DNA of 57,367 nt. It comes from Candidatus Omnitrophota bacterium (GTDB taxonomy: Bacteria > Omnitrophota > Gorgyraeia > Duberdicusellales > 4484-171). Positions 7,264 to 15,022 of the stretch are shown piece after piece. Positions within the stretch are counted from its first letter, which is position 1. The number at the start of each line of letters is the position of its first letter. The stretch spans positions 1 through 57,367 of the forward strand of contig JALOCC010000007.1 in assembly GCA_023227945.1 (NCBI GenBank). The letters are read 5' to 3'. A program made the position numbers and the translations under genes. A model generated the notes under the pieces. It was not told the DNA's origin and made no database searches. It saw only the letters and a program-made list of their open reading frames with translations.

Positions 7264-7337
7264 AAGGCTGAGGTTAAGGTCGAGAATATAATAAATCCGT
7301 TTTTTAATTAGCCTTGACCTTAGCCTTAACCTTTCTC
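7264..7337. repeat. Fold-back repeat of reiterated GGTTAAGGC-type motif
   Basis: The left arm contains AAGGCTGAGGTTAAGGTC. The right arm contains GCCTTGACCTTAGCCTTAAC, the reverse complement of the same motif repeated about twice. A T-rich run lies between. It sits directly after the spoVG stop codon on the reverse strand and could act as a transcription terminator as well as being a member of the fold-back class. Confidence 0.65.
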
Positions 7338-7750
7338 TAACTTTGCATTTCCGGACTTTCTTCTTTAATCTCCTCTCTTGGCCCTAATGTTTTTTCGCTT
7401 TGATAAGCGTCCAAAACCTTACTTTGAAGATAATCGCGAAACTCCTGATTTATAGGATGCGCGAGGTCCTGGTGCGTTGTTTGCCTATTTGTTCCCAAGT
7501 CTTTAGGGGGCGGAGGTAATTGCACGCCGCAATGATTGCAATAGTGGCTTCCCATGTCTACTTTTTTTCCGCAACGCGGGCAAAATTGCTTTGCTTTTCT
7601 GGCCGGCATAGCCACAAACAAGCCACTATTACCTTCTACAACCTTAATATTCTTTACAACAAAAGAGTTATCGAATGTAACTGTTGCGTATGCCTTAAGA
7701 CGCTTGCCTTCATTTTCCCTGAGTGAAATCCTGACTTCTGTAATCTCCAT
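7337..7750 (-). CDS. spoVG: SpoVG-family protein with inserted zinc ribbon
   Basis: SpoVG is a small DNA/RNA-binding regulator. 137 residues from MEITEVRISL. The start is fixed by a strong AAAGGAGGT site seven bases upstream; the longer frame upstream lacks SpoVG homology. Residues 1-50 are SpoVG (FVVKNIKVVEG, LFVAMPARK). A two-CxxC zinc ribbon (Cys57, 60, 71, 74) and a Pro-rich linker then interrupt the fold before the conserved DLAHPINQEFR segment (about 95-105) resumes. Its position between ispE and glmU matches Bacillus gene order. The ribbon may alter nucleic-acid binding; that part is inference. Confidence 0.92.
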   Translation of the reverse strand: MEITEVRISLRENEGKRLKAYATVTFDNSFVVKNIKVVEGNSGLFVAMPARKAKQFCPRCGKKVDMGSHYCNHCGVQLPPPPKDLGTNRQTTHQDLAHPINQEFRDYLQSKVLDAYQSEKTLGPREEIKEESPEMQS

Positions 7751-7854
7751 GAGCTTACCTCCTTTAACCCAAGCTCTGCTCCGATAATAGCTCGGAACAA
7801 ACAAAGCAAAATTTGCCCTTACACAGTTTTTGCCGCCCCGCGCCTCACGAGGCA

Positions 7855-7860
7855 ATTATA
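7855..7860 (-). promoter_or_regulatory. Candidate -10 element upstream of spoVG
   Basis: A perfect TATAAT lies on the reverse strand about 105 bases before the spoVG ATG. The -35 region (CAGTTA at about 17 bases) is a poor match. A GCCTCGTGAGGC palindrome follows within ten bases. Plausible but unproven promoter for spoVG. Confidence 0.35.
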
Positions 7861-7954
7861 CATAATTAACAACTGCATAACTGATTAAAGAAATTTTACA
7901 AATCAAAACCTGAAAGATTTGTATCTTTCTTTAGTAAAACAAATTTGCCCTGCC

Positions 7955-8107
7955 TTACCCAACAGGCCGAAGCCCTGTTGGGTAAGCTGCTAGTAAAAAC
8001 ACGTTTAAAGAACAATTACTTATTTATAAGAAATTGTTCTGGAGCCCGCTTTAGGCGGGCGACGCCCCCTTCCGTCATTTTATACGGGCTGTCGAAGACG
8101 TGCCCGT
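7955..8107. repeat. Cluster of four hairpins in the ispE-spoVG gap
   Basis: The roughly 390-base gap between spoVG and ispE holds no convincing gene. It contains 7955-7985 (12-base arms TTACCCAACAGG / CCTGTTGGGTAA, loop CCGAAGC), 8009-8040 (arms AGAACAATT / AATTGTTCT), 8044-8060 (GCCCGC / GCGGGC) and 8084-8107 (ACGGGC / GCCCGT enclosing GTC-GAA-GAC). Two of the four share the central GAA loop seen in the tRNA-associated palindrome. The first could also serve as an attenuator for spoVG. Confidence 0.7.
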
Positions 8108-8140
8108 GTAATTACAGCAAAGGGATTAAACATACCTGGG

Positions 8141-9031
8141 TTAAAATGTCTGCACATGGAAAATGAACCAATCTTTCGGCAAAATGCTTTTTACTTTTTT
8201 TTGCAAAGAATTTTCACAAAGCGTGTATATTGCACTGCCGCTGCCGGTTACTCTTGAAAAAATTCCATTCTTTAAAAGCTTAATCTTGGCTGCAGACAAC
8301 TCCATACAAAGACAAAGAGCGACATTCTCCAATGCATTAAAAATATTGTTTTTTAACAACTGGCAATCGCCTTTTTTTAATGCGTAAGTCAGCATCTTAA
8401 CATTATTAAGAAAATTTGTCAATTTAGCTCTATAGTTACCATAAACCTTGCTTGTAGCAAGACTTGACCCTGGCCAGATGATTGTATGTTTAAAGGTTTT
8501 TCCCTCTATGGGTAACACTTTTTCTCCTCTACCGCTAATTACTGCGAACCGGCTTTGCGCAAGAAAAAAATTGACATCGCTTCCTATGCAACTACCTAAT
8601 TCGTATAAAGTATTTTTATCCAGGCTTAACCCGCAAAGCTCATCTATTGCAAGCATTGTTAAAGCCGCATTAGATGAGCCTCCCCCAAGGCCAGAACCGA
8701 CAGGTATTCTTTTTAAAAGACGAATATCGAAGCCGTGTTGAATTTTATATTTTTTCTTCAGCAATCTTGCAGATTTGACACAAAGGTTTTCTTTGTTGGC
8801 GAGATTTCTTTTATTGCAGGAAATTTTTATATCGTTATGCTTTGCTATCGTAATAGTTAATTCATCGAAAAGAGAAATTCGTTCGGCGATACTTTCGATT
8901 TTATGGTAGCCAGAAGGATATTTGCCTAGAATATTAAGGTAAAGGTTTATTTTGGCGGGGCTTAAGACCTTTATTTTACTTCCGTAAAAATTCTTCGCAT
9001 TTTTTCGCGATACAATTAGCCGAGAGTCCAT
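8141..9031 (-). CDS. ispE: 4-diphosphocytidyl-2-C-methyl-D-erythritol kinase
   Basis: GHMP kinase of the MEP isoprenoid pathway. The family opening SPAKINLYLNILGKYPSGYH and the phosphate loop PVGSGLGGGSSNAA are clear, and VTGSGSAIYTL is the conserved third motif. The start is uncertain: the frame is open further up. The ATG taken here (MDSRLIV) overlaps the upstream transketolase gene by 56 bases, and the domain itself begins about 22 residues later without an ATG, so a non-standard start close to the upstream stop is possible. Confidence 0.9.
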   Translation of the reverse strand: MDSRLIVSRKNAKNFYGSKIKVLSPAKINLYLNILGKYPSGYHKIESIAERISLFDELTITIAKHNDIKISCNKRNLANKENLCVKSARLLKKKYKIQHGFDIRLLKRIPVGSGLGGGSSNAALTMLAIDELCGLSLDKNTLYELGSCIGSDVNFFLAQSRFAVISGRGEKVLPIEGKTFKHTIIWPGSSLATSKVYGNYRAKLTNFLNNVKMLTYALKKGDCQLLKNNIFNALENVALCLCMELSAAKIKLLKNGIFSRVTGSGSAIYTLCENSLQKKVKSILPKDWFIFHVQTF

Positions 9032-9911
9032 AGCATTCCATAAGCTCTTTTGGTGAACCCGATTGGCCGAACCTGTCTTCAACACCTATATGTTCAACCA
9101 AAACAGGGCAGTCATGAGACAATGTTTCACATACTGCTGAATATAATCCGCCGGTTACCTGATGTTCCTCGCAAACAATAATTTTGCCGTATTTTTTAGC
9201 GATATCAACGATCAAGGATTTATCTAATGGTTTTATGGTGTGAATATTAAATACTGCAGCATCTATTTTTTTATCCGTAAGTGCAGCGGCGGCGGCCAAA
9301 GCTTCATTGACCATAACACCACACGCAATTAATGCTATGCCCTTTCCTTCCCGGCACATATAGCCCTTCCCCAGAACAAAATCTTTTTTACTTTCGATAG
9401 AAGCCACCTTTGACCTTCCTAATCTAACGTAAAACGGGCCGTTAGTTTCGAAGGCAGCAAGTATAGCTGCGCGAGTTTCAGGGCCGTCAGCAGGAACTAT
9501 TATTTTCATATTAGGTATCGCGCGCATAAAATTTATATCTTCCAAGGCCTGATGAGATGCGCCGTCTTCGCCAACAGTTATTCCGCTATGAGTTGCTACG
9601 ATTTTGACGTTTAAATTATTATAACATATGCTGTTTCTGACCTGATCTAGCGCTCTCGCGCTGGCAAACATCGCAAAAGTTGAGGCAAATACTATCTTGC
9701 CGCAACTGGCAATTCCTGCCGCAGTCGCCATCAGATTCTGCTCGGCTACACCAAAATTAAAAAATCTGTCGGGAAACTCTTTCGCAAACAAAATCGTTCT
9801 CGTTGAGCCGGATAAATCCGCATCACACACAATAACCCTTGCGTCTTTTTTGCCAAGCTCAACAAGAGTTTTACCGTAAACATCGCGTTGGTATAATTGT
9901 TCTATGGCCAT
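8976..9911 (-). CDS. Transketolase, C-terminal subunit
   Basis: Second half of a split transketolase, which moves two-carbon units between sugar phosphates in the pentose phosphate pathway. 311 residues: a pyrimidine-binding domain with FFNFGVAEQNLMATAAGIAS (catalytic Glu region) and HSGITVGEDGASHQALEDI, then a C-terminal domain with EEHQVTGGLYSAV. Its start codon overlaps the stop of the N-terminal subunit gene by one base. Split transketolases are common outside the main model phyla; 1-deoxyxylulose 5-phosphate synthase is less likely because of the two-gene form. Confidence 0.92.
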   Translation of the reverse strand: MAIEQLYQRDVYGKTLVELGKKDARVIVCDADLSGSTRTILFAKEFPDRFFNFGVAEQNLMATAAGIASCGKIVFASTFAMFASARALDQVRNSICYNNLNVKIVATHSGITVGEDGASHQALEDINFMRAIPNMKIIVPADGPETRAAILAAFETNGPFYVRLGRSKVASIESKKDFVLGKGYMCREGKGIALIACGVMVNEALAAAAALTDKKIDAAVFNIHTIKPLDKSLIVDIAKKYGKIIVCEEHQVTGGLYSAVCETLSHDCPVLVEHIGVEDRFGQSGSPKELMECYGLSANCIAKKCEEFLRK

Positions 9912-10762
9912 TATTCCTCTTCCTCTATGCCTTCTTCAGCTTTTTCGATTTCACTAAGTTCACGAAGGGCGATTTCCCTTTCTTTTTCCGTAGGCGCTCT
10001 TCCGTGGAAATCAACCACGTGTTCCATAAAAGAAACACCCTTGCCTTTTACTGTGTGAGCAATTATAACTGTTGGTTTTAATTTAACCGTCTTTGCAATC
10101 CTAAAAGCCTCGAGCAGTTCTTTAAGATTATGTCCATCGCAGGACAGGGCATGCCAGCCGAAAGCTTCCCATTTATTCAAAAGAGGCTCCAGGTTCATGA
10201 TATCATCAGTTCTACCGTCAATCTGAAAATGATTATAGTCAACTATACCGCACAAATTATCTGCTTTAAAATGTGCCGCAGCCATAGCTGCTTCCCAGAT
10301 ATTGCCTTCCTGTATTTCACCATCACCCATAAGACAATACACGCGGTAATCTTTTTTATCTACTTTGGCAGAAAGCGCCATTCCCAAAGCAATGGATAAA
10401 CCCTGCCCCAACGAGCCGCTGGCAACTTCTACCCCGGGAACACGTTTGTCGGGATGGCCCTGAAGTATGGAATTAAGCTTACGTAAAGTCCATAAAGCCT
10501 CCCGTGGAAAATAACCGCTTAACGCGAGAGTTGCGTAAAGCGCGGGGGCGCAATGCCCTTTGGACAAATGAAACCTGTCTCTATCCGGCCATGCGGGATT
10601 TTTAGGGTCATGACGCATAACTTCAAAGTAAAGACAGGCGATTATATCTGACGACGAAAGAGAGCCGCCCGGATGGCCGCTTCCTGCTTTGGCAAGCATC
10701 TCGATGATAAGCTTTCTTATTTCGTTAGCCTTATTTTTTAGGTACTTTATTTTCTGCTCCAT
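9911..10762 (-). CDS. Transketolase, N-terminal (TPP-binding) subunit
   Basis: 283 residues. It carries GHPGGSLSSSDIIACLYFE, DRFHLSKGHCAPALYATLA and the thiamine-diphosphate motif MGDGEIQEGNIWEAA...VDYN. It pairs with the downstream C-terminal subunit. The tail is strongly acidic (EEGIEEEE). The first 32 bases overlap the end of the TPR gene, which suggests translational coupling. Confidence 0.92.
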   Translation of the reverse strand: MEQKIKYLKNKANEIRKLIIEMLAKAGSGHPGGSLSSSDIIACLYFEVMRHDPKNPAWPDRDRFHLSKGHCAPALYATLALSGYFPREALWTLRKLNSILQGHPDKRVPGVEVASGSLGQGLSIALGMALSAKVDKKDYRVYCLMGDGEIQEGNIWEAAMAAAHFKADNLCGIVDYNHFQIDGRTDDIMNLEPLLNKWEAFGWHALSCDGHNLKELLEAFRIAKTVKLKPTVIIAHTVKGKGVSFMEHVVDFHGRAPTEKEREIALRELSEIEKAEEGIEEEE

Positions 10763-11867
10763 ATCTATCTACTTTATTTTTTAGTTCTTTATTATCGGGG
10801 AAACGCTCCAGGCCTTTCTTGTAAAAATCAAGCGCATCTTCTTTTTTACTCAAAGCTATGTAGAGATCGCCCATATGTTCATAAATAACCGGGTCTTCCT
10901 GGTATTTTATAGCTTTCTTCAGGTAGTCCTGCGCTTTTTTGTAATCTTTCTTTTTAAAATAAATCCAGCCAATGCTATCAAGATATGCACCGTTATCAGG
11001 CTCTGCCTCTAAAGCCTTTTTAAGCATGCTTTCAGCTTCATCGAGGTTTTTACCTTCTTCGGCGTATAAATAACCGAGAGAATTCAAGGTCTGGGAATGG
11101 TTAGGCGAAATTTGCAAAGCCTTTTTCCAGGTTTTTATCGCATCATCACGCCGTTTAAGGTCTTCATATAAAAAACCAAGCCAAAAAAGCGCATCAACAT
11201 ACTCGGGCTGCTGTTTTACGATATTTTCGTAAATCGCTAATGCTTCCTGCGGCTGTTTTTTATAAAAATAAAACTGCGCAAGATATTCGGAGATTTTCAC
11301 ATCTCCCGGCTTCAATTTATGAGCTTTTTTTAAAAACTCCTCATATTCACCTTCAAGCTCTACATCTTTCTGGCCGTAAGAATAGAGAAAAATTAGGCCA
11401 AGAGAAGCATCAAAACTTTCCGGATTAAGCGCCTTTGCTTCTTTAAGTTCGGCTTCCGCTTTTTCAAGGGCGCCCATCCGTATTAAAACGCTTGCTATTT
11501 TTAATCTTACATATATGGAATTAGGGTCAACTTTTTTTACTTTATTAAGTTCCGTCAACGCTTGCTCAAAACTACCTTCCTCAGCATAGAACAAACCTTT
11601 GAGATAATCGCCATAAAGCTTTTTAATAGATTGTTCGCTCGCGGCAAAGAGATTTAGAGCGCCAAGGCAGGAGATAAAAAAGATTACAAGCGGCAAGAAA
11701 AAATTTTGCTTTACCCCGTTAGAGAATATTTTTCTAGCGGAGTCAGCGCGATAAATCCTCAGATAACGCAATTCTCTAACGGGGCTTACTGCCGCAGATT
11801 TTATAAAATTAACAGCGTTTTCGATATTTGCGCGTTTGACAGAAGTAGACATTCGAAAAAATATCAT
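10731..11867 (-). CDS. Secreted or membrane-anchored TPR-repeat protein
   Basis: 378 residues as an open frame. A hydrophobic signal segment, FFLPLVIFFISCLGALNLFA, is followed by about eight tetratricopeptide repeats (for example YVDALFWLGFLYEDLKRRDD, and the later repeats with PDNGAYLDSIGWIYFKKKDY). Probably a periplasmic scaffold protein. Only the portion from the hydrophobic segment onward looks like a normal protein: the first 50 residues are encoded by an inverted repeat and flanking sequence, so the true start may lie near residue 52. Function is unknown beyond protein binding. Confidence 0.8.
   Translation of the reverse strand: MIFFRMSTSVKRANIENAVNFIKSAAVSPVRELRYLRIYRADSARKIFSNGVKQNFFLPLVIFFISCLGALNLFAASEQSIKKLYGDYLKGLFYAEEGSFEQALTELNKVKKVDPNSIYVRLKIASVLIRMGALEKAEAELKEAKALNPESFDASLGLIFLYSYGQKDVELEGEYEEFLKKAHKLKPGDVKISEYLAQFYFYKKQPQEALAIYENIVKQQPEYVDALFWLGFLYEDLKRRDDAIKTWKKALQISPNHSQTLNSLGYLYAEEGKNLDEAESMLKKALEAEPDNGAYLDSIGWIYFKKKDYKKAQDYLKKAIKYQEDPVIYEHMGDLYIALSKKEDALDFYKKGLERFPDNKELKNKVDRYGAENKVPKK
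11711..11785. repeat. Inverted repeat TTACCCCGTTAGAGAAT inside the TPR gene 5' end
   Basis: TTACCCCGTTAGAGAAT at 11711-11727 and its complement ATTCTCTAACGGGG at 11771-11784 enclose about 43 bases. The same motif pair occurs at 31384-31463, so it is a dispersed element. It is in frame with the TPR coding frame and encodes about 25 residues before the signal segment, if translation starts upstream of it. Confidence 0.75.
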
Positions 11868-11884
11868 AGAAGTTTACCAAACAT

Positions 11885-11938
11885 AATATAATTGGCTGCG
11901 CAAAACAAGAACTTAGGTTTGGCGCAGCCAATTATATT
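11885..11938 (-). terminator. Long perfect hairpin at the end of the 29-codon gene
   Basis: Perfect 17-base arms AATATAATTGGCTGCGC / GCGCAGCCAATTATATT with a 20-base loop. On the reverse strand the GC-rich stem is followed by an A/T-rich tail. It begins inside the stop codon of the small basic gene and lies just upstream of the TPR gene. A terminator is the most likely role; part of the dispersed fold-back class is an alternative. Confidence 0.55.
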
Positions 11939-12026
11939 ATCTAGATTTATGTCTCTGTTGTTTTCTTCTCTTCTTAAACCAGTGTCTTTTCACTTTTTTC
12001 AGCTTTCTTTTCCTTCCACAAGGCAT
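11937..12026 (-). CDS. 29-residue highly basic protein, AURKAIP1/COX24-like
   Basis: Reads MPCGRKRKLKKVKRHWF, then KKRRKQQRHKSR. The length, MP-G-KRK opening and KKR-RK--RHK ending resemble the 29-residue MPSGKKRKRHK-type AURKAIP1/COX24-domain proteins annotated in Bacteroidetes and relatives, which are thought to be ribosome-associated. An AGGAG lies nine bases before the ATG. It is flanked downstream by a perfect hairpin. Because it is so short it would be missed by most gene finders. The homology is my reading of a short basic sequence, so confidence is moderate. Confidence 0.6.
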   Translation of the reverse strand: MPCGRKRKLKKVKRHWFKKRRKQQRHKSR

Positions 12027-12052
12027 TTTCCATCGCTCCTCTTAGTCGCTCT

Positions 12053-12122
12053 GGAGAAACCAGATTACAGAGTACAGATAACAGAATCCCTTTCTAATTA
12101 TTATTCTCTAGTTTCTGGTTCC
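12053..12122. repeat. Fold-back repeat, ACCAGATTACAGA-type
   Basis: GGAGAAACCAGA on the left and TCTAGTTTCTGGTTCC on the right form an imperfect inverted repeat. The left arm continues as ATTACAGAGTACAGATAACAGA, a reiterated short motif. It fills the gap between hisG and the small basic gene, and no coding is apparent. Confidence 0.5.
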
Positions 12123-12126
12123 TTTG

Positions 12127-13002
12127 CTAATAAATTAACTTATTCAAGGGGTATTCAATTATACCCTCTGCCCCATTTTCTTTAAAAAGCGGCAGAAGCT
12201 TTCTTACTTCTTTTTCTTCAATTATAACTTCAAGTGCATACCATCCTTCGAGCGTCAGAGATGAGATTGTCGGTTTCTTAAGCGCCGGGAGTATTGATAA
12301 AATTTTCTGAAGATTTTCTTTCTTAACATTAAGCTTTAAACCAACCTTATCTCTTGCTTCAAGCGCACCCTTTAAAAGAAGCAGTATGTAGTTAATTTTT
12401 TTCTTTTTCCATTCATCCTTGTATGCTTCTTTATTTGCGATAAATTTGGTTGTCGAAGAACACACAGTGCCTATTTCCGTTAAGCCGTTTGCGCGTAAGC
12501 TTTCACCGGTTTCTGTAAGCTCAACTATTGCGTCAACCAATCCGGTTTTAACTTTTACTTCTGTTGCGCCCCAGCTAAATTCTACTTCGACATTTATTTT
12601 TTGCTCCTTAAAAAATTTCTTAGTGTAATTCGCCAACTCGGTGGCTATTCTTTTTCCTTCTAAGTCTTTTAGTTTTTTTATCTTAGAGTCATCACGTACA
12701 GCAATCACCCAACGCACAGAATTTAAGGTTCTTTTGGCATACAAAAGCTCATCAACGCGTATAACATCTGAATTATTCTCAAGAATCCAATCCTCGCCGG
12801 TTATGCCGCAATCCAGCACCCCATCCGCAACATAACGCGACATTTCCTGCGCGCGTAAAAGCGTTAGCTTTATTTCGATATCATCGATGGAAGGCGTGTA
12901 GGAACGTGAACCTACAGAAATATTAAACCCGCCATTTTTAAAAATCTCTAAAGTTTTTTCCTGTAAACTTCCTTTTGGTATGCCTAATTTTAGAACTTTC
13001 AC
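12127..13002 (-). CDS. hisG: ATP phosphoribosyltransferase (HisG, long form)
   Basis: First step of histidine synthesis: PRPP plus ATP. 291 residues, the long form with a C-terminal ACT-like regulatory domain (about 215-285), so it should work without HisZ. Visible motifs are KLGIPKGSLQEKTLEIF, DCGITGEDWI and DAIVELTETGESLRANGL. No other his genes lie in the window. A purine-rich site precedes the ATG. Confidence 0.95.
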   Translation of the reverse strand: MKVLKLGIPKGSLQEKTLEIFKNGGFNISVGSRSYTPSIDDIEIKLTLLRAQEMSRYVADGVLDCGITGEDWILENNSDVIRVDELLYAKRTLNSVRWVIAVRDDSKIKKLKDLEGKRIATELANYTKKFFKEQKINVEVEFSWGATEVKVKTGLVDAIVELTETGESLRANGLTEIGTVCSSTTKFIANKEAYKDEWKKKKINYILLLLKGALEARDKVGLKLNVKKENLQKILSILPALKKPTISSLTLEGWYALEVIIEEKEVRKLLPLFKENGAEGIIEYPLNKLIY

Positions 13003-13102
13003 ATCAACCTCCGTATCCTTTTAAGAAAACCCGTTAATACTTTACAGATTTTAAATTATACAACCGGAAAGTATGATTGTAAAGAAAAATTAGCCCTAGA
13101 TT

Positions 13103-14185
13103 CTAGGGTTTTAAAAGCGTTTTTGCTGCAAGGAATACTTCATCAACACTTATTCCCCTAAGGCATTGTTTATCTATATTACAACCGCTGAAACGAAAAG
13201 ATTTGTAACACGGCCGGCAGGAAATGTGCTTAGCGAAAACTACACAATTATCTGTTACCGGGTATGCGCCGTAAACTTTTTCATCTACCGGGCCGAACAA
13301 AACTATTGCTTTTTTGCCCAGGGCCTGCGCAATATGAAAAGGCCCACCGTCATTAGTAACAATAAGGTTACATAAAGAAATAGCAGTGCAGAATTCCTCC
13401 AAATCTATTTTTCCACACAAATTTATAACATCGTTTTTTAGCTCACTTTCGATATAAGAACATACATCTATCTCAGCCTTAGAACCAAAAAGCAATATTT
13501 TCACTTTTAGACCTTCCTTAAGTTCTTCGCAAAGTTTCAAAAAATTTTCCTGCGGCCAGCGCTTAAAATAAGCAGTATCGCGCCAGCTATCTCCTGACCC
13601 AGGACAAATGGCAATTAGCGTATCTTTTTCGCAAATATTGTTTTTTTCAAAAATTTCTTTTACCCTTTGCAGTGATTCTCTGGAAAGAACCAAATCAAGC
13701 TTATAATCTTTTGGTGTAATATTCAGGAATTTGAGAAGCTCGAGATGATATCTTGCAACGTGTTTATCGCTATAGCCATAAGTTATATCTATTTTATCTG
13801 TGAGAAACCTTCCTCTGTTTTTAAAATTAAAACCTATACGTTTTTTAATACCGCTCATTTTTAGGAAAAAGCCGTATTGAGAATTTAAAGAAAGGTCGAA
13901 AACAACATCGTATTTTTCTTTTTTTATCTCCCTGAAAAAGGAAACCGTTTTTTTAAGAAACGCTAATTTTGATTTTTTTAGCGCATCCCTCCACTCATCT
14001 TTTTCAAAAATAAATACCTTATCAAGAAATGAATAGTTCTTAAGCAACGGGTAAACGCGCTTATTGCAAAGATAGTGCACAGAAACGCCGAGTAGGTTTT
14101 CTTTCAAATTCCGCACCAACGGCGTACTGAATAAAACATCTCCGATGCCAAAAGGATTAAAGACTAGTACTTTTTTTATTTCCAT
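13103..14185 (-). CDS. Glycosyltransferase family 9 (heptosyltransferase-like)
   Basis: 360 residues. The GT9 pattern is clear: N-terminal VLVFNPFGIGDVLFSTPLVR, middle YDVVFDLSLNSQYGF, and the C-terminal nucleotide-sugar site TNDGGPFHIAQALGKKAIVL with LFGPVD. Family members add heptose or related sugars to lipopolysaccharide core, implying an outer membrane. The C-terminal Cys-rich stretch (ISCRPCYKSFRFSGCNIDKQC) is frequent in GT9 proteins of this type. The exact sugar cannot be stated. Confidence 0.9.
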   Translation of the reverse strand: MEIKKVLVFNPFGIGDVLFSTPLVRNLKENLLGVSVHYLCNKRVYPLLKNYSFLDKVFIFEKDEWRDALKKSKLAFLKKTVSFFREIKKEKYDVVFDLSLNSQYGFFLKMSGIKKRIGFNFKNRGRFLTDKIDITYGYSDKHVARYHLELLKFLNITPKDYKLDLVLSRESLQRVKEIFEKNNICEKDTLIAICPGSGDSWRDTAYFKRWPQENFLKLCEELKEGLKVKILLFGSKAEIDVCSYIESELKNDVINLCGKIDLEEFCTAISLCNLIVTNDGGPFHIAQALGKKAIVLFGPVDEKVYGAYPVTDNCVVFAKHISCRPCYKSFRFSGCNIDKQCLRGISVDEVFLAAKTLLKP

Positions 14186-14197
14186 AAATTATTATTT

Positions 14198-14237
14198 GCT
14201 GTCAATTGCTGATAGCTGAAAGCTGACGATTGACAGC
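14198..14237. repeat. Fold-back, GCTGTCAAT / ATTGACAGC
   Basis: Perfect nine-base arms around a centre of TGCTGATAGCTGAAAGCTG, another reiterated short motif. It lies just upstream of the GT9 start. A related TTTCAGCTTTCAGATATCAG run occurs near 39805. Confidence 0.6.
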
Positions 14238-14334
14238 TCTCCATCAGTATATCGCATTTTGTTTTGGGAAAAAAGACTTTTATTTGCTCTTTTGAATTGA
14301 GGGCTTTAAACATTTGCTTATTCACAAAATTTAG

Positions 14335-14363
14335 TTGACTATTCAGCAAAAATAAGTTACACT
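14335..14363 (+). promoter_or_regulatory. Sigma-70-type promoter for the XRE-cupin regulator
   Basis: TTGACT, exactly 17 bases, TACACT. Transcription should start near 14370, so the leader of about 100 bases contains the fold-back repeat 14378-14447. Confidence 0.6.
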
Positions 14364-14377
14364 GGTAATACTTAGAT

Positions 14378-14447
14378 AGTATCACGTAGCAAGTAACACG
14401 TAACAAGTCTTTAAAAACACGCTGCGCGATACCTGTTACTTGATACT
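14378..14447. repeat. Fold-back of TATCACGTAACAAGT-type motif in a 5' leader
   Basis: The left arm AGTATCACGTAGCAAGTAAC continues ACGTAACAAGT; the right arm is ACCTGTTACTTGATACT. Same family as 15951-16072 and 29944-30016. It sits in the predicted leader of the XRE-cupin gene. Confidence 0.7.
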
Positions 14448-14470
14448 TTTTAACTTACAAAAATAACACA

Positions 14471-15022
14471 ATGAATATAGGCGCAGTAATTAGAAACTTA
14501 CGTAAAGATGCGGGGCTGACTTTGGCCGAGCTTTCGCAAAAAAGTAATGTTGCCCTCGCAACCTTAAGCCGCATTGAAACCGGGAAAATGACCGGAACTC
14601 TGGAATCGCATATGCAAATTGCCAAAGCCCTTGGCCTAACACTACCACAATTCTACAGCGAAGTAGACAAACTTAAAGCCAACCAAACCGAACCAGAACA
14701 AGAATATCGCGCCAATATGTTTGTCCACAACAAAGATGCTTCCTCCACTATTTTAACCAAAGATATTTTTAATAAAAAGATGCTGCCGGTGCTTATTGAG
14801 CTAAAACGCGGCGGAAAAACCCATAAAGAAGAATTAAAACTCGGCGCAGAAAAATTTATCTATGTCTTAAGTGGAAAAATCGAAATTATAATTGGCACAA
14901 ATAAAGAGATTTTAGAAAAAGGCACAACTCTTTATTTTGATGCCTCTCAACCGCACTACATTAAAAATATAGGTAAAGGGGATGCAATGTGTCTTTGCGT
15001 AGTAACACCCGTTGCTCTATAA
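14471..15022 (+). CDS. XRE-family regulator with C-terminal cupin domain
   Basis: 183 residues. A helix-turn-helix of the Cro/CI type lies at about 4-60 (RNLRKDAGLTLAELSQKS, LATLSRIETGKMTG). A small beta-barrel cupin lies at about 105-180 (GAEKFIYVLSGKIEIIIG, QPHYIKNIGKGDA). Regulators with this layout sense a small ligand through the cupin and control nearby metabolic or stress genes. It has its own promoter with a structured leader. No target operator was recognised. Confidence 0.92.
   Translation: MNIGAVIRNLRKDAGLTLAELSQKSNVALATLSRIETGKMTGTLESHMQIAKALGLTLPQFYSEVDKLKANQTEPEQEYRANMFVHNKDASSTILTKDIFNKKMLPVLIELKRGGKTHKEELKLGAEKFIYVLSGKIEIIIGTNKEILEKGTTLYFDASQPHYIKNIGKGDAMCLCVVTPVAL

Noticed and set aside
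7751..7855. N-terminal extension of SpoVG to 172 residues
   Set aside because: The extra 35 residues have no SpoVG similarity and a strong ribosome-binding site sits just before the inner ATG.
11892..12185. 97-codon plus-strand frame between the TPR gene and hisG
   Set aside because: It is antisense to the small basic gene and to hisG, and starts in a hairpin; the reverse strand has a better explanation.
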